The notes under the pieces are model-generated. The model had not been told where the DNA came from. It searched no databases and saw only the letters and a program-made list of their open reading frames with translations. A DNA stretch of 64,000 nt from Pseudomonas syringae (GTDB lineage Bacteria > Pseudomonadota > Gammaproteobacteria > Pseudomonadales > Pseudomonadaceae). The translations under genes and the position numbers were made by a program. The number at the start of each line of letters is the position of its first letter. Position 1 is the stretch's first letter. Below are positions 1 to 7,946 of this stretch, one piece after another. The stretch is taken from positions 3,986,001 to 4,050,000 of the forward strand of contig NZ_CP066265.1 in NCBI RefSeq assembly GCF_023278085.1, written 5' to 3'.

Positions 1-36
1 TAACTACAGTAATACGTACAGGCATCAAGCTTTTGA

Positions 37-72
37 AAAGGGCGTACATCCATCCGGGTGTACGCCCTTTTT
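37..72 (+). terminator. Rho-independent terminator
   Basis: A perfect 12-bp stem (37-48 pairs with 59-70) with a 10-nt loop is followed by a T run. The gene it terminates lies to the left, outside the window. The TAA at 1-3 could be its stop codon, but this cannot be verified. Confidence 0.75.
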
Positions 73-92
73 ATCAACACGGCACATGAGCG

Positions 93-100
93 ACAACACC
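93..100. repeat. Target-site duplication, left copy
   Basis: ACAACACC directly abuts the left inverted repeat of the IS66-type element and is repeated exactly at 487-494. The identity of both copies suggests a simple insertion with little later decay. Confidence 0.85.
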
Positions 101-185
101 GTAAGCGCTCCATAAACCCCACATTCAAAGCCGCCCTCTGACCCCTGATGCTGTGCTCCCGATTCCTTTCTAGAGCCAGCACCTC

Positions 186-386
186 ATGATGCGTCCCGAC
201 GCCAAAGTCGAAAAATTCTATCTCTATCCCAAACCTGTCGACTTCCGAAAATCCATCGACGGCCTCGCCGCGCTGGTCGAACTGGACATCAAGGTCGCAG
301 TGGTTGATCCGGTACTTTTCGTTTTCCTCAAGAAGCCACGCAACCGAGTGAAGATCTTGTAACGGGAGCGCAACGGTTTCTGCCTT
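186..386 (+). pseudogene. tnpB: IS66 TnpB (Orf2) 5' fragment, truncated
   Basis: The reading frame begins MMRPDAKVEKFYLYPKPVDF and continues with RKSIDGLAALVELDIKVAV, the well-known start of the IS66 accessory protein TnpB. A TAA at 360-362 replaces an expected tyrosine codon after KIL. The same frame then resumes as RERNGFCL, still TnpB-like, and similarity ends near 386, where the deletion joins it to tnpC. TnpB is normally about 115 residues, so only the first ~65 codons remain, with a nonsense codon. Confidence 0.85.
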
Positions 387-441
387 TGAGGATTACGAAG
401 CCTTGCTGCCGTGGAACTGCGAACCTCGACTTCACCGCTAA
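382..441 (+). pseudogene. tnpC: IS66 TnpC transposase C-terminal remnant
   Basis: The frame reads AFEDYEALLPWNCEPRLHR and then TAA at 439-441. The DYEALLPWN stretch is the usual C-terminal end of IS66 transposases. It follows the tnpB fragment immediately, which shows that one internal deletion removed the rest of tnpB and nearly all of tnpC. Confidence 0.7.
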
Positions 442-486
442 ACGCTTTACCCATCTTTAGCCAAGTGGGGTTTGTGGAGCGCTTAC

Positions 487-494
487 ACAACACC
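487..494. repeat. Target-site duplication, right copy
   Basis: ACAACACC directly abuts the right inverted repeat and is identical to 93-100. Confidence 0.85.
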
Positions 495-503
495 ACAGAT
501 TCA

Positions 504-528
504 AGGACCAGGCACGATGCCCGGTCCT
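504..528 (-). terminator. Stem-loop downstream of hrpK
   Basis: AGGACC-A-GGCA / TGCC-C-GGTCCT forms a hairpin with one internal mismatch and a 3-nt loop, 11 nt past the hrpK stop. No T run follows on the minus strand, so termination strength is uncertain. Confidence 0.4.
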
Positions 529-539
529 GAAAGGCCCCA

Positions 540-2861
540 TCAATGCGCCTTCGAAATCCCGAACTGCTCCAGCACCGGGTCAACGTTATGATCAAAGGCC
601 TTCTGTGCCTTGTGCTTCTTGACCGCGTCGACAATCGCCGAGATGCCGAAGCCCAATGCCATTGCGCCGTCAATTGCCCAGCCGATCACCGGGATCGCAG
701 CACCCAGGGCGGCACCTGCGGCAAGGCCGGTGGCTTCGCCTGCGACCATGCCGATGGCGCGGCCTGCTATCTGGCCAGCCATGCGACCGAGGCCGGCCGA
801 TGCTTCACGCCCCATCATTTTTGCGCCGGCATCAATACCGCCCTTGATCGCTTCACCACCCAGCTTTGCGCTGTCAACGATGGTTTGCGCGGCGCCCAGC
901 TTGTTGCCCTGAGCGAGCATGTCGGACACTGAAGCGAAGCCCATTACCGACTGCAGCGCACGCGGCCCCATCTCCGAGGCAACCTGGCTGACGATCGACG
1001 GGCCCTGATTGTCTTCGTTCTTGCCTTCAAGCAGTTTGCGGCCCTTTTTTGAGTCCTGTAGCTGGGTCACGGTGGAATTCAGATAGTCACTTTGCTGGCT
1101 CTGGGTGAAATCGCTGGGCAATACGCTGTCGTAAATCGCTTTCTGGTTATCAGCGGTTTGCAGGGACTCACCGGCATCGGCTTTCTTCTGGCCGAGCAGT
1201 TGTTTCAGTGCACCGCCTTCGCTGAAGTTGTGCACGTAGGAGTCGGCGATCCTGGTTTGCAATTCGGGACGACTACCAATGACCTGATCGGCAGTTGGCA
1301 CCTGGGTGTCGGGGAACAGGTCTTTTTGCAGCTCCAGCTGGGCGGAAAGGCCGCTGATGGCACCGCTGTAATCGGCATTCGGCTTTTTCTTGTCGACGGC
1401 CTTGTCGGCGGTCGCCATGTCAGTCTGAAGCGCCTGCCCGCTGTTAACGTTTTTCGCCTGTTCAACCACCGCCTTTTTCAGCGCGGAATCGCTGCCTACC
1501 AGCTTGCGCTCCTGCTCGGGGATGGACTTGTTCAGGTAAGCCTGCACGTCAGGATCAGACTGTAGTTTGCTGATTCTGTCGTTCAGTTCGGATTCGGTTT
1601 TTTCGGTGTCGCGCAGTTTGCGCCCGGCAATAACGCTCTGCTGGGTCTGCTGCAGCTTGACCATGACCGCGGCTTTTTGTGCGCCGCTGAAGGACTTGGA
1701 TTTAGTGTCGTCGAACACGTCCGAGTTGAGTTTGCTGATATCAATGCCTGCAACGGAGTTCAGGGTCGCAGCGTCGCTGAGCATGCTGGCGAACTGTCCG
1801 CCATTGGTCGGCGCGCTGTTCTTGATCCACTCACTCAGGTTTTTTGCGTCAAACAACTGGTCCGGGCTGTGAGCGGCTTTTTTGCGCCCTGTCATCCCCG
1901 CTTCGTCAAGCTGCCCGAGAAAGCCGGGTTGCGACCAGGTGTTGCAGGATTGCTTGAGCGTTCCAGACAAGCCGGGGTTGCTCTGTGCCAGGCCTTTCAG
2001 GTCATCGGCGCTGACGTTGCCGTCGACGTCGCTTTTATCAGTGGCACCGACAGCGTGGTGGGGATCGGCAGCCTTGACCAGCGGCATGTTGGCCTGCATG
2101 ACCGATGCATTACGGACCATTTCCAGTGATTGCGGGTCAGCGTCGGGATTGTTCTTGATGTAATCCGCAAGGTCGTCATCGGCCTTGTCTGCGGCTTTTT
2201 CCATATTCTTGGCGAACGCCTTGAGGTCCTTGTTGGTGATTTTACCGTCCGCATTGCCGCCACTCTTACCGACGTCGACTGCGGTTTTAAGCGCCGGATT
2301 GGCGTTGATGAAATCCATTGCCTTGGCGGCATTGGGGCCATCCTCGCGGGCCATCCAGGCTGCTGCAATCGGCCGGTTGAGTTCCTTTTCAGCTTGCAGG
2401 CGTTGTTCGGGCGGTAAATGCGCAACCATCGGTTCCCAGCGTTTCAGAGCCTCGGGCGACGAGTATTCGGAGTCATCAAGGAAGGCTGCATCTGCCGCCT
2501 TTGGCGCATTGGCCGGGTCGGATGCATCAGTACTTTCGGGAGCCGCAGCGGGCGCGACCGGTGCGGTGGGGGCGACCTGTGCGGGCGCATCGCTGGAGGG
2601 CTGAGGCTGCACCTGCGGGTCAGCAGTGGCTGGCGTATTCTCGCCACTTCCTTTGAGCAGCAAGGACAGGATCGACGACGCAGTCTGTTCGGCCCCAGTG
2701 GGCATGCCTGCCGGATTTGCAGCTGCCTGACCGAACTGCACACCGGCTTGACCACCTCCGGCCGGCGTCAGTAAAGCTTTGGCAAGAGGCGACTCCCCAG
2801 CCAGTTCGTTCGGGGTGGGTTGATTAACGATACCGCTGAAGGGAGAGCCAGAAATACGCAT
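540..2861 (-). CDS. hrpK: HrpK, type III-secreted putative translocator
   Basis: 773-residue protein beginning MRISGSPFSGIVNQPTPNEL, encoded next to hrpL as in all P. syringae Hrp islands. The N-terminal ~130 residues are rich in Ala, Pro and Gln, as expected for a secreted protein. Residues ~705-745 form a Gly/Ala-rich hydrophobic stretch (AGAALGAAIPVIGWAID), a likely membrane-insertion segment that fits its proposed role in effector translocation across the plant membrane. The start is set at 2861 because an upstream in-frame ATG (2894) almost touches the hrp box (2896-2923) and would precede the transcription start. It is transcribed separately from hrpL, from its own HrpL promoter. Confidence 0.93.
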   Translation of the reverse strand: MRISGSPFSGIVNQPTPNELAGESPLAKALLTPAGGGQAGVQFGQAAANPAGMPTGAEQTASSILSLLLKGSGENTPATADPQVQPQPSSDAPAQVAPTAPVAPAAAPESTDASDPANAPKAADAAFLDDSEYSSPEALKRWEPMVAHLPPEQRLQAEKELNRPIAAAWMAREDGPNAAKAMDFINANPALKTAVDVGKSGGNADGKITNKDLKAFAKNMEKAADKADDDLADYIKNNPDADPQSLEMVRNASVMQANMPLVKAADPHHAVGATDKSDVDGNVSADDLKGLAQSNPGLSGTLKQSCNTWSQPGFLGQLDEAGMTGRKKAAHSPDQLFDAKNLSEWIKNSAPTNGGQFASMLSDAATLNSVAGIDISKLNSDVFDDTKSKSFSGAQKAAVMVKLQQTQQSVIAGRKLRDTEKTESELNDRISKLQSDPDVQAYLNKSIPEQERKLVGSDSALKKAVVEQAKNVNSGQALQTDMATADKAVDKKKPNADYSGAISGLSAQLELQKDLFPDTQVPTADQVIGSRPELQTRIADSYVHNFSEGGALKQLLGQKKADAGESLQTADNQKAIYDSVLPSDFTQSQQSDYLNSTVTQLQDSKKGRKLLEGKNEDNQGPSIVSQVASEMGPRALQSVMGFASVSDMLAQGNKLGAAQTIVDSAKLGGEAIKGGIDAGAKMMGREASAGLGRMAGQIAGRAIGMVAGEATGLAAGAALGAAIPVIGWAIDGAMALGFGISAIVDAVKKHKAQKAFDHNVDPVLEQFGISKAH

Positions 2862-2895
2862 GGTAAGTTGCCATCCGAGTATGAGGGATGGCAAC

Positions 2896-2923
2896 TGTGT
2901 GGTTGAGCGACGAGGTTGGTTCC
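2896..2923 (-). promoter_or_regulatory. hrp box (HrpL promoter) of hrpK
   Basis: On the minus strand GGAACC, 15 nt, then CCACACA. It lies 35 bp ahead of the hrpK start and matches the P. syringae hrp-box consensus exactly. Confidence 0.93.
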
Positions 2924-2946
2924 AGAGAAATCATCGAAACCGCCAT

Positions 2947-3501
2947 TCAGGCGAACGGGTCGATGTGCTGTTTCAACTGCACCCTGGCCCGCGACAGCCG
3001 CGAACGCACAGTGCCGATCGGTACGCCGAGCGTGTTCGCCGTCTCCTGATAATTGCCGTCCATTTCCAGAGACACTTCCAGGACTTTCTGCATGTTCGAA
3101 GGCAGGCAATCGATGGCCGCGATGACGCGCGCCAATTGCCGATGGCCGTCTACCTGGTGCGTGATATCGCTGTTCCATTCCAGCTCGGAATGGACTTCGT
3201 CTTCCCAGCTTTCCTGATACGGCTGGCGGTACATTTTGCGGAAGTGATTGCGGATCAGGTTCAGCGCAATGCCACACAGCCAGGTCTGAGGCTTGCTGGC
3301 GTGCTGAAACTTGTGCTCGTTGCGCAGCGCCTCAAGAAACACACACTGCAGAATGTCATCGACATCGTCAGGGTTCATGACACGCTTCTGGATGAATGCT
3401 CTGAGCATTTGAATCTGATCGGCCGAAAGCTGGCGAATGCCGGCGGACGACGATGACTGGCGCGGCTGGGTTGCGTCGAGAATCACAAGGTCCTGAAACA
3501 T
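2947..3501 (-). CDS. hrpL: HrpL, ECF-family alternative sigma factor
   Basis: 184 residues. The region-2-like segment NPDDVDDILQCVFLEAL lies at ~43-59, and the region-4 helix-turn-helix GTVRSRLSRARVQLKQH lies near the C-terminus. HrpL directs RNA polymerase to hrp boxes and so controls all T3SS and effector operons in this window. The start ATG (3499-3501) is preceded by AAGGT about 7 nt away. It is read from a sigma-54 promoter (3537-3552) activated by HrpR/HrpS. The downstream gene hrpK has its own hrp box, so HrpL drives its neighbour. Confidence 0.97.
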   Translation of the reverse strand: MFQDLVILDATQPRQSSSSAGIRQLSADQIQMLRAFIQKRVMNPDDVDDILQCVFLEALRNEHKFQHASKPQTWLCGIALNLIRNHFRKMYRQPYQESWEDEVHSELEWNSDITHQVDGHRQLARVIAAIDCLPSNMQKVLEVSLEMDGNYQETANTLGVPIGTVRSRLSRARVQLKQHIDPFA

Positions 3502-3536
3502 GGGCTTACCTTTTAATGAGAGTGTGCAAGCCCTAT

Positions 3537-3552
3537 AGCGATAACCGTGCCA
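3537..3552 (-). promoter_or_regulatory. Sigma-54 promoter of hrpL
   Basis: On the minus strand TGGCACG-GTTA-TCGCT, a close match to TGGCACG-N4-TTGCW (-24/-12). It is 36 bp upstream of the hrpL start, as expected for the HrpR/HrpS-dependent hrpL promoter. Confidence 0.9.
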
Positions 3553-3565
3553 GCTAAAAAATGAA

Positions 3566-3584
3566 TTTAAATCATTGATTTAAA
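3566..3584. promoter_or_regulatory. Palindrome with IHF consensus upstream of hrpL
   Basis: TTTAAATCATTGATTTAAA is a perfect 9+1+9 palindrome. On the minus strand it contains AATCAATGATTTA (3568-3580), an exact match to the IHF consensus WATCAANNNNTTR. It lies between the -24 element and further dyads, where DNA bending would help enhancer-bound HrpR/HrpS reach the promoter. IHF use is inferred. Confidence 0.6.
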
Positions 3585-3597
3585 ACATTAATTCAAA

Positions 3598-3632
3598 TTT
3601 TGTAATTCTTTGTAATACAAAATCTTGCGCAA
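3598..3632. promoter_or_regulatory. Candidate HrpR/HrpS upstream activating region
   Basis: TTTTGTA (3598-3604) is inverted as TACAAAA (3616-3622), and is followed by the perfect palindrome TTGCGCAA (3625-3632). They lie 46-80 bp upstream of the hrpL -24 element, a usual distance for enhancer-binding protein sites. The assignment rests on position and symmetry only. Confidence 0.4.
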
Positions 3633-3686
3633 AGCCTGATTTGCGCTAGCAGCTTTTGGCACAAACACATGAGTGCCTTCCCATAG

Positions 3687-3715
3687 GGAACCGAACCGGG
3701 ACCATGACCCACTCA
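3687..3715 (+). promoter_or_regulatory. hrp box of the hrpJ operon
   Basis: GGAACC, 16 nt, CCACTCA; 29 bp ahead of the hrpJ ATG. It drives the long rightward run of apparatus genes. Confidence 0.94.
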
Positions 3716-3744
3716 GCGGACATGACCTGGCTCAGAATTGCCCT

Positions 3745-4851
3745 ATGAAAATTGTCGCTCCGCTTCCCATGCAGACACTTCCGGTCACGCCGACCCGCGT
3801 CGTGACACCTGCTGCGTTGCCGCTCACCAGCGTCGCTCCGCACAGTTCCGGGACATCGCAGCAACAGATTTCGCGCTTCGCTGCGGCGCTGGTCCAGCAC
3901 AGCCGCATCCTGCATCAGCGCGAACTCATCGCCAGCAACAATGCCTTGCAATCGCGCGCGGTGAAGCTGGGTGAGCTTTATCAGCTGTTGATGGGTGCCC
4001 AGGACACCGGGCTGGATAACGCTGCCAAGATGCTGCGTAAAAAGCTCGTACAGGAAGACGCTTCCAACGATCTGTCGCTGGTTCTGGCGTTTACCGACGG
4101 CGATGCCGCCAAGGCGCACGTGGTATTGCAGGCGGCCCGCAAGCAGGCGGAAGCCGATGGCGCCACCGGCGAACATGTGGTCCTGACGCAGAAGCTGAAA
4201 CTGCTGCGCCGAAAATACGGCCCGCGTGCGCGAGCGGGTATCAACACCGCCAAGGCCTTTGCCCGCCCGAACATCGATAACAAACGCCGGGCCGCCCTGC
4301 GCAATCTGTACAACGTGGCGGTCTCCGGCCAACCGAACATCACCGGGCTGATCGAAGCACTGCTCAACGAACAGGAAGAGGCAGGGCAGTTCGACCACGA
4401 CCTGCGGGACATGCGCATCGCCATTGCCGATGACCTGTCGGCAATTACGCCATCGGCCTCCCACGAACAACTGCGCACCTTGATGCACGGCCTCAATACC
4501 GCACGCCACGTAACCACGCTGTTGAAAGGCTGTGAACACCTGTTGGGACGGATGCGCAACAAGAACCCCGATCTGAAAGTCGATCCGCCAGCCTTTCTCA
4601 AGCACTTGCTGACCCTGACCGCCAATGGAATGAATGTGAACCAGACCCTTCAGCTGACCCAACACATCGGTGGCAAACAGCTCAAGCACCAGTTGGCGTT
4701 TCTCAACGGGTTGCGGCCGATGTTGCTGCAACTGCCGATTCTGCTCTGGCGTGACATGAAGAGCCGTCAGACCGCACTGAGTAACCTGCTCATTCTGATG
4801 GCTGAACTCACCCTGCAGGAACAGAAGCAGCTTTACGGGGTACTTGCCTGA
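3745..4851 (+). CDS. hrpJ: HrpJ, SctW-type gatekeeper of the T3SS
   Basis: 368 residues, starting MKIVAPLPMQTLPVTP. It belongs to the HrpJ/YopN-TyeA family of secreted gatekeepers, which in P. syringae controls export of translocation factors such as harpins. The protein is mainly helical with no membrane segment. The start is placed at 3745 because an ATG-containing extension at 3673 would overlap the hrp box (3687-3715). The stop codon overlaps the hrcV start (TGATG at 4849-4853), which implies translational coupling. Confidence 0.95.
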   Translation: MKIVAPLPMQTLPVTPTRVVTPAALPLTSVAPHSSGTSQQQISRFAAALVQHSRILHQRELIASNNALQSRAVKLGELYQLLMGAQDTGLDNAAKMLRKKLVQEDASNDLSLVLAFTDGDAAKAHVVLQAARKQAEADGATGEHVVLTQKLKLLRRKYGPRARAGINTAKAFARPNIDNKRRAALRNLYNVAVSGQPNITGLIEALLNEQEEAGQFDHDLRDMRIAIADDLSAITPSASHEQLRTLMHGLNTARHVTTLLKGCEHLLGRMRNKNPDLKVDPPAFLKHLLTLTANGMNVNQTLQLTQHIGGKQLKHQLAFLNGLRPMLLQLPILLWRDMKSRQTALSNLLILMAELTLQEQKQLYGVLA

Positions 4852-6938
4852 TGAACAGAATCATCAATGCACTGAACATGATCGCGCTGTCGGCCATGCG
4901 CCGTTCAGAAGTGGTCGGCGCGCTGTTCGTGATTGCCATTGTGTTCATGATGATCACGCCACTGCCCACCGGGCTGGTCGACGTGCTGATCGCAGTGAAT
5001 ATCTGTATCTCCTGCCTGCTGATCATGTTGGCGATGCACCTGCCAAGGCCGTTGGCGTTCTCGACCTTCCCCGCCGTGCTGCTGCTGACCACGATGTTTC
5101 GTCTGGCGCTGTCGATTTCCACCACACGCCTGATCCTGCTCAACCAGGACGCCGGTCACATCGTCGAAGCGTTCGGCCAGTTTGTGGTGGGCGGCAACCT
5201 GGCAGTGGGCCTGGTGATCTTCCTGATCCTGACGGTGGTCAACTTTCTGGTGATCACCAAGGGCTCGGAACGGGTGGCCGAGGTGGGCGCGCGCTTCACC
5301 CTGGACGCCATGCCCGGCAAGCAGATGTCCATCGACAGCGACTTGCGGGCAAACCTGATCACCGTTCAGGAAGCACGTAAACGTCGCGCCGAGCTGAACA
5401 AGGAAAGCCAGTTGTTCGGGGCCATGGACGGGGCGATGAAGTTCGTCAACGGCGACGCCATCGCCAGCCTGATCATCGTCGCCATCAACATGATCGGCGG
5501 TATTTCCATCGGTGTCGTACAGCACGGCATGTCGGCAGGCGACGCCTTGCAGCTGTACACCGTACTGACCATCGGTGACGGCCTGATCGCACAGATTCCG
5601 GCGCTGCTGATCTCCGTGACCTGCGGCATGATCATCACCCGGGTCCCTAATACCGAAGCCGGCGTCGAAGCCAACATCGGTCGTGAAATCGCCGAGCAGA
5701 TCACCAGCCAGCCCAAGGCCTGGATCATCGCCGCCGTGGCCATGCTCGGCTTCGCTGCCCTGCCGGGCATGCCGACCGGCGTGTTCATCACCATCGCAAT
5801 CATCTGCGGCGCCGGCGGCATGCTGCAACTGCAACGGGCCAAACCCAAGGCTGAGGAGCAAGGCGCCGTCGCTGTGCCACCGGAAATGAATGGCAAGGAA
5901 GACTTGCGCACCTTTTCTCCCAGCCGCCAGTTCGTCATGCAATTCCACCCTGGCCAGAGCAGCGCGCAAGTCGACGCGCTGGTCAGCGAGATACGTCAAC
6001 GCCGCAACCGGCTGGTGGTGCAGTTTGGCCTGACCCTGCCTTCTTTCATCATCGAGTACGTCGACCAGCTGCCACCAGACGAATTTCGCTTCATGGTCTA
6101 TGACGTACCCATGCTCAAAGCGACGTTTAGCGATACCCATGTGGCGGTGGATGCACGCCAGTTGCAGGGTGAAACCTTACCGACAGCGATCTCCGGCACA
6201 ACCGACCGACAGGAAGATCAGTGGGTGTGGCTGCCCGCCGAACAGAGCGGCGAGCTACCCAGCGTCAGCTCCATGACCCTGATCGTCGAACGCATGGAGC
6301 GCGCCCTGCAGGCCTGCGGTCCGCAGTTCATCGGTTTGCAGGAAACCAAAGCCATTCTTGGCTGGCTGGAATCCGAACAGCCGGAACTCGCCCAGGAAAT
6401 GCAAAGGGTCCTGACCCTGACGCGCTTCTCGGCCGTGCTGCAACGCCTGGCGTCGGAGTGCGTGCCGTTACGTACGATTCGAGTAATTGCCGAAACCCTG
6501 ATCGAGCACTGTCAGCATGAACGCGACACCAGCGTGCTGACCGACTACGTGCGTATCGCCCTCAAGTCTCAGATCTACCACCAGTACTCCGGTCCCGATG
6601 GCTTGCAGGTCTGGTTGTTGACACCGGAAAGCGAAGGCTTGTTGCGCGACGGCCTGCGCCAGACGCAGACCGAAACCTTCTTCGCGCTGAGCAACGAGAT
6701 CAGTCAGATGCTCGTGCAGCAGTTGCATATCGCCTTCCCGTTGCGCGCACCTGAACAGGCAGTGCTGTTGGTCGCGCAGGACCTGCGCAGCCCATTGCGC
6801 ACCTTGTTGAGAGAAGAGTTCTATCACGTCCCCGTGCTGTCTTTTGCGGAAATCAGCAACGCAGCCAAGGTCAGGGTCATGGGTCGCTTCGACCTGGAAG
6901 ACGACCTTGAACAGCTGGACAACGAGCATGCCGCTTGA
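4851..6938 (+). CDS. hrcV: HrcV, T3SS export-gate inner-membrane protein (SctV)
   Basis: 695 residues, typical for SctV/FlhA. The first ~330 residues hold seven to eight hydrophobic helices (for example VVGALFVIAIVFMMITPLPT near 20-40). The FHIPEP-family signature region around 150-225 includes RFTLDAMPGKQMSIDSDL and FGAMDGAMKFVNGDAIA. From ~350 on it is the soluble cytoplasmic domain that forms the nonameric ring receiving substrates and chaperones. It begins within the hrpJ stop codon, and hrpQ follows after 33 bp. Confidence 0.97.
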   Translation: MNRIINALNMIALSAMRRSEVVGALFVIAIVFMMITPLPTGLVDVLIAVNICISCLLIMLAMHLPRPLAFSTFPAVLLLTTMFRLALSISTTRLILLNQDAGHIVEAFGQFVVGGNLAVGLVIFLILTVVNFLVITKGSERVAEVGARFTLDAMPGKQMSIDSDLRANLITVQEARKRRAELNKESQLFGAMDGAMKFVNGDAIASLIIVAINMIGGISIGVVQHGMSAGDALQLYTVLTIGDGLIAQIPALLISVTCGMIITRVPNTEAGVEANIGREIAEQITSQPKAWIIAAVAMLGFAALPGMPTGVFITIAIICGAGGMLQLQRAKPKAEEQGAVAVPPEMNGKEDLRTFSPSRQFVMQFHPGQSSAQVDALVSEIRQRRNRLVVQFGLTLPSFIIEYVDQLPPDEFRFMVYDVPMLKATFSDTHVAVDARQLQGETLPTAISGTTDRQEDQWVWLPAEQSGELPSVSSMTLIVERMERALQACGPQFIGLQETKAILGWLESEQPELAQEMQRVLTLTRFSAVLQRLASECVPLRTIRVIAETLIEHCQHERDTSVLTDYVRIALKSQIYHQYSGPDGLQVWLLTPESEGLLRDGLRQTQTETFFALSNEISQMLVQQLHIAFPLRAPEQAVLLVAQDLRSPLRTLLREEFYHVPVLSFAEISNAAKVRVMGRFDLEDDLEQLDNEHAA

Positions 6939-6971
6939 GCCTGTCAGGCTTGAGCTCAGGGAGAGGGTCTG

Positions 6972-7946
6972 ATGTTTGAATTACGCGTACTGAACGGCCA
7001 GCACCAAGGCGCAGCCCTGCCACTGGTGGGCGAGCGGTGGTCGATTGGCTCTGCCGCACAGCTGGATCTGGCGCTGGACGATGCGGGCGTGCAGAACCTG
7101 CATTGTCGCTTGCAACGTCAGGACGACAACTGGGTCCTGAACGCGGAAGAAGGCCCCGTCTGCGACGAAGATGGCACTTCACACGCCAGTGTCGATCTGC
7201 CCCTCAACCGCGCGTTCATGCTCGGTTCGGTGTGGCTGTGCGTTTCGCCTGCCGGTGATGACTGGCCAGCGGTGCCCGCCGTCATCCCCCAGCAGCCACA
7301 GGCTGAATCCGAACCTGCGCGCAATGAAGCGCCGCTGGAAAAAGTCAAATCGCGCTCGCAGTTTCTCAACCGCACCACAGGGATCATTGCCGGGCTGTTG
7401 GTGGGGGTCATTGGCAGCGCCTGGAGCCTGACGCGCCCGGCGGCCATGGTGATGGACCAAGGCCCGGCACACATGGCCTCGGCGGTCGCGTCTGCTCCAG
7501 AACCGACCCGTGCAACGCCCGCAGCGCAAAAGTCTCCGGCAACTGCCGGGCGGATACGCCTGAGCAGCGCCGACGCCGTCCGCCATCAGCTGAACAGCAT
7601 GCTCAGTGACCGCCTGCTGACCGATGTCAGCGTCCAGGAAACGCCGGAGGGCCTAGTGCTCAATGGCAATCTCAAGGATGAATCGCTGCTGGTGTATCAG
7701 CGCATGCTGCAACGCTTCAAGGACCGTTACGACTCCCCTGTGACCGTGCTGGATAACGTCAGCAGCGCCCACGCTACCCTGCCGTTCGTGGTGGTGCAGA
7801 TCATGACTGGCCCCCATGCACATCTTGTCACGGCTGACGGCCGACGCATATACGTCGGTGATGAAGTCGACGGCCTGCGCCTGACCAAAATCGATGATCA
7901 ACGCTTGCAGTTCGATGGCGACCGGCACATTGAGGTGAAGTGGTGA
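6972..7946 (+). CDS. hrpQ: HrpQ, inner-membrane ring protein (SctD/YscD family)
   Basis: 324 residues. The N-terminal ~90 residues look like the FHA-type cytoplasmic domain of SctD proteins (FELRVLNGQHQGAALPL, GERWSIGS). A single membrane helix lies at ~136-155 (TGIIAGLLVGVIGSAW). The C-terminal periplasmic part (~205-324) should form the ring-building module. The start has a strong ribosome site (GGGAGAGGG). The last 4 bases overlap the hrcN start. It would form the inner-membrane ring together with HrcJ. Confidence 0.92.
   Translation: MFELRVLNGQHQGAALPLVGERWSIGSAAQLDLALDDAGVQNLHCRLQRQDDNWVLNAEEGPVCDEDGTSHASVDLPLNRAFMLGSVWLCVSPAGDDWPAVPAVIPQQPQAESEPARNEAPLEKVKSRSQFLNRTTGIIAGLLVGVIGSAWSLTRPAAMVMDQGPAHMASAVASAPEPTRATPAAQKSPATAGRIRLSSADAVRHQLNSMLSDRLLTDVSVQETPEGLVLNGNLKDESLLVYQRMLQRFKDRYDSPVTVLDNVSSAHATLPFVVVQIMTGPHAHLVTADGRRIYVGDEVDGLRLTKIDDQRLQFDGDRHIEVKW

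Larger units (their letters stand above)
101..486 (+). mobile_element. Internally deleted IS66-family element (MITE-like, 386 bp)
   Basis: The ends are 22-bp terminal inverted repeats (101-122 and 465-486) with one mismatch, beginning GTAAGCGCTCC, which is the IS66-family type of end. The same 8 bp, ACAACACC, flank both sides (93-100 and 487-494). An 8-bp target duplication is what IS66 transposition makes. Inside are only the 5' part of tnpB and the last codons of tnpC, so the element cannot move by itself but could be mobilised by a full-length relative. It sits just outside the 3' end of hrpK, on the side where P. syringae strains carry the variable effector locus. Confidence 0.88.

Noticed and set aside
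2768..3277. 169-codon frame overlapping hrpK and hrpL
   Set aside because: It runs through the hrpK hrp box and two genes in another frame; no similarity is seen.
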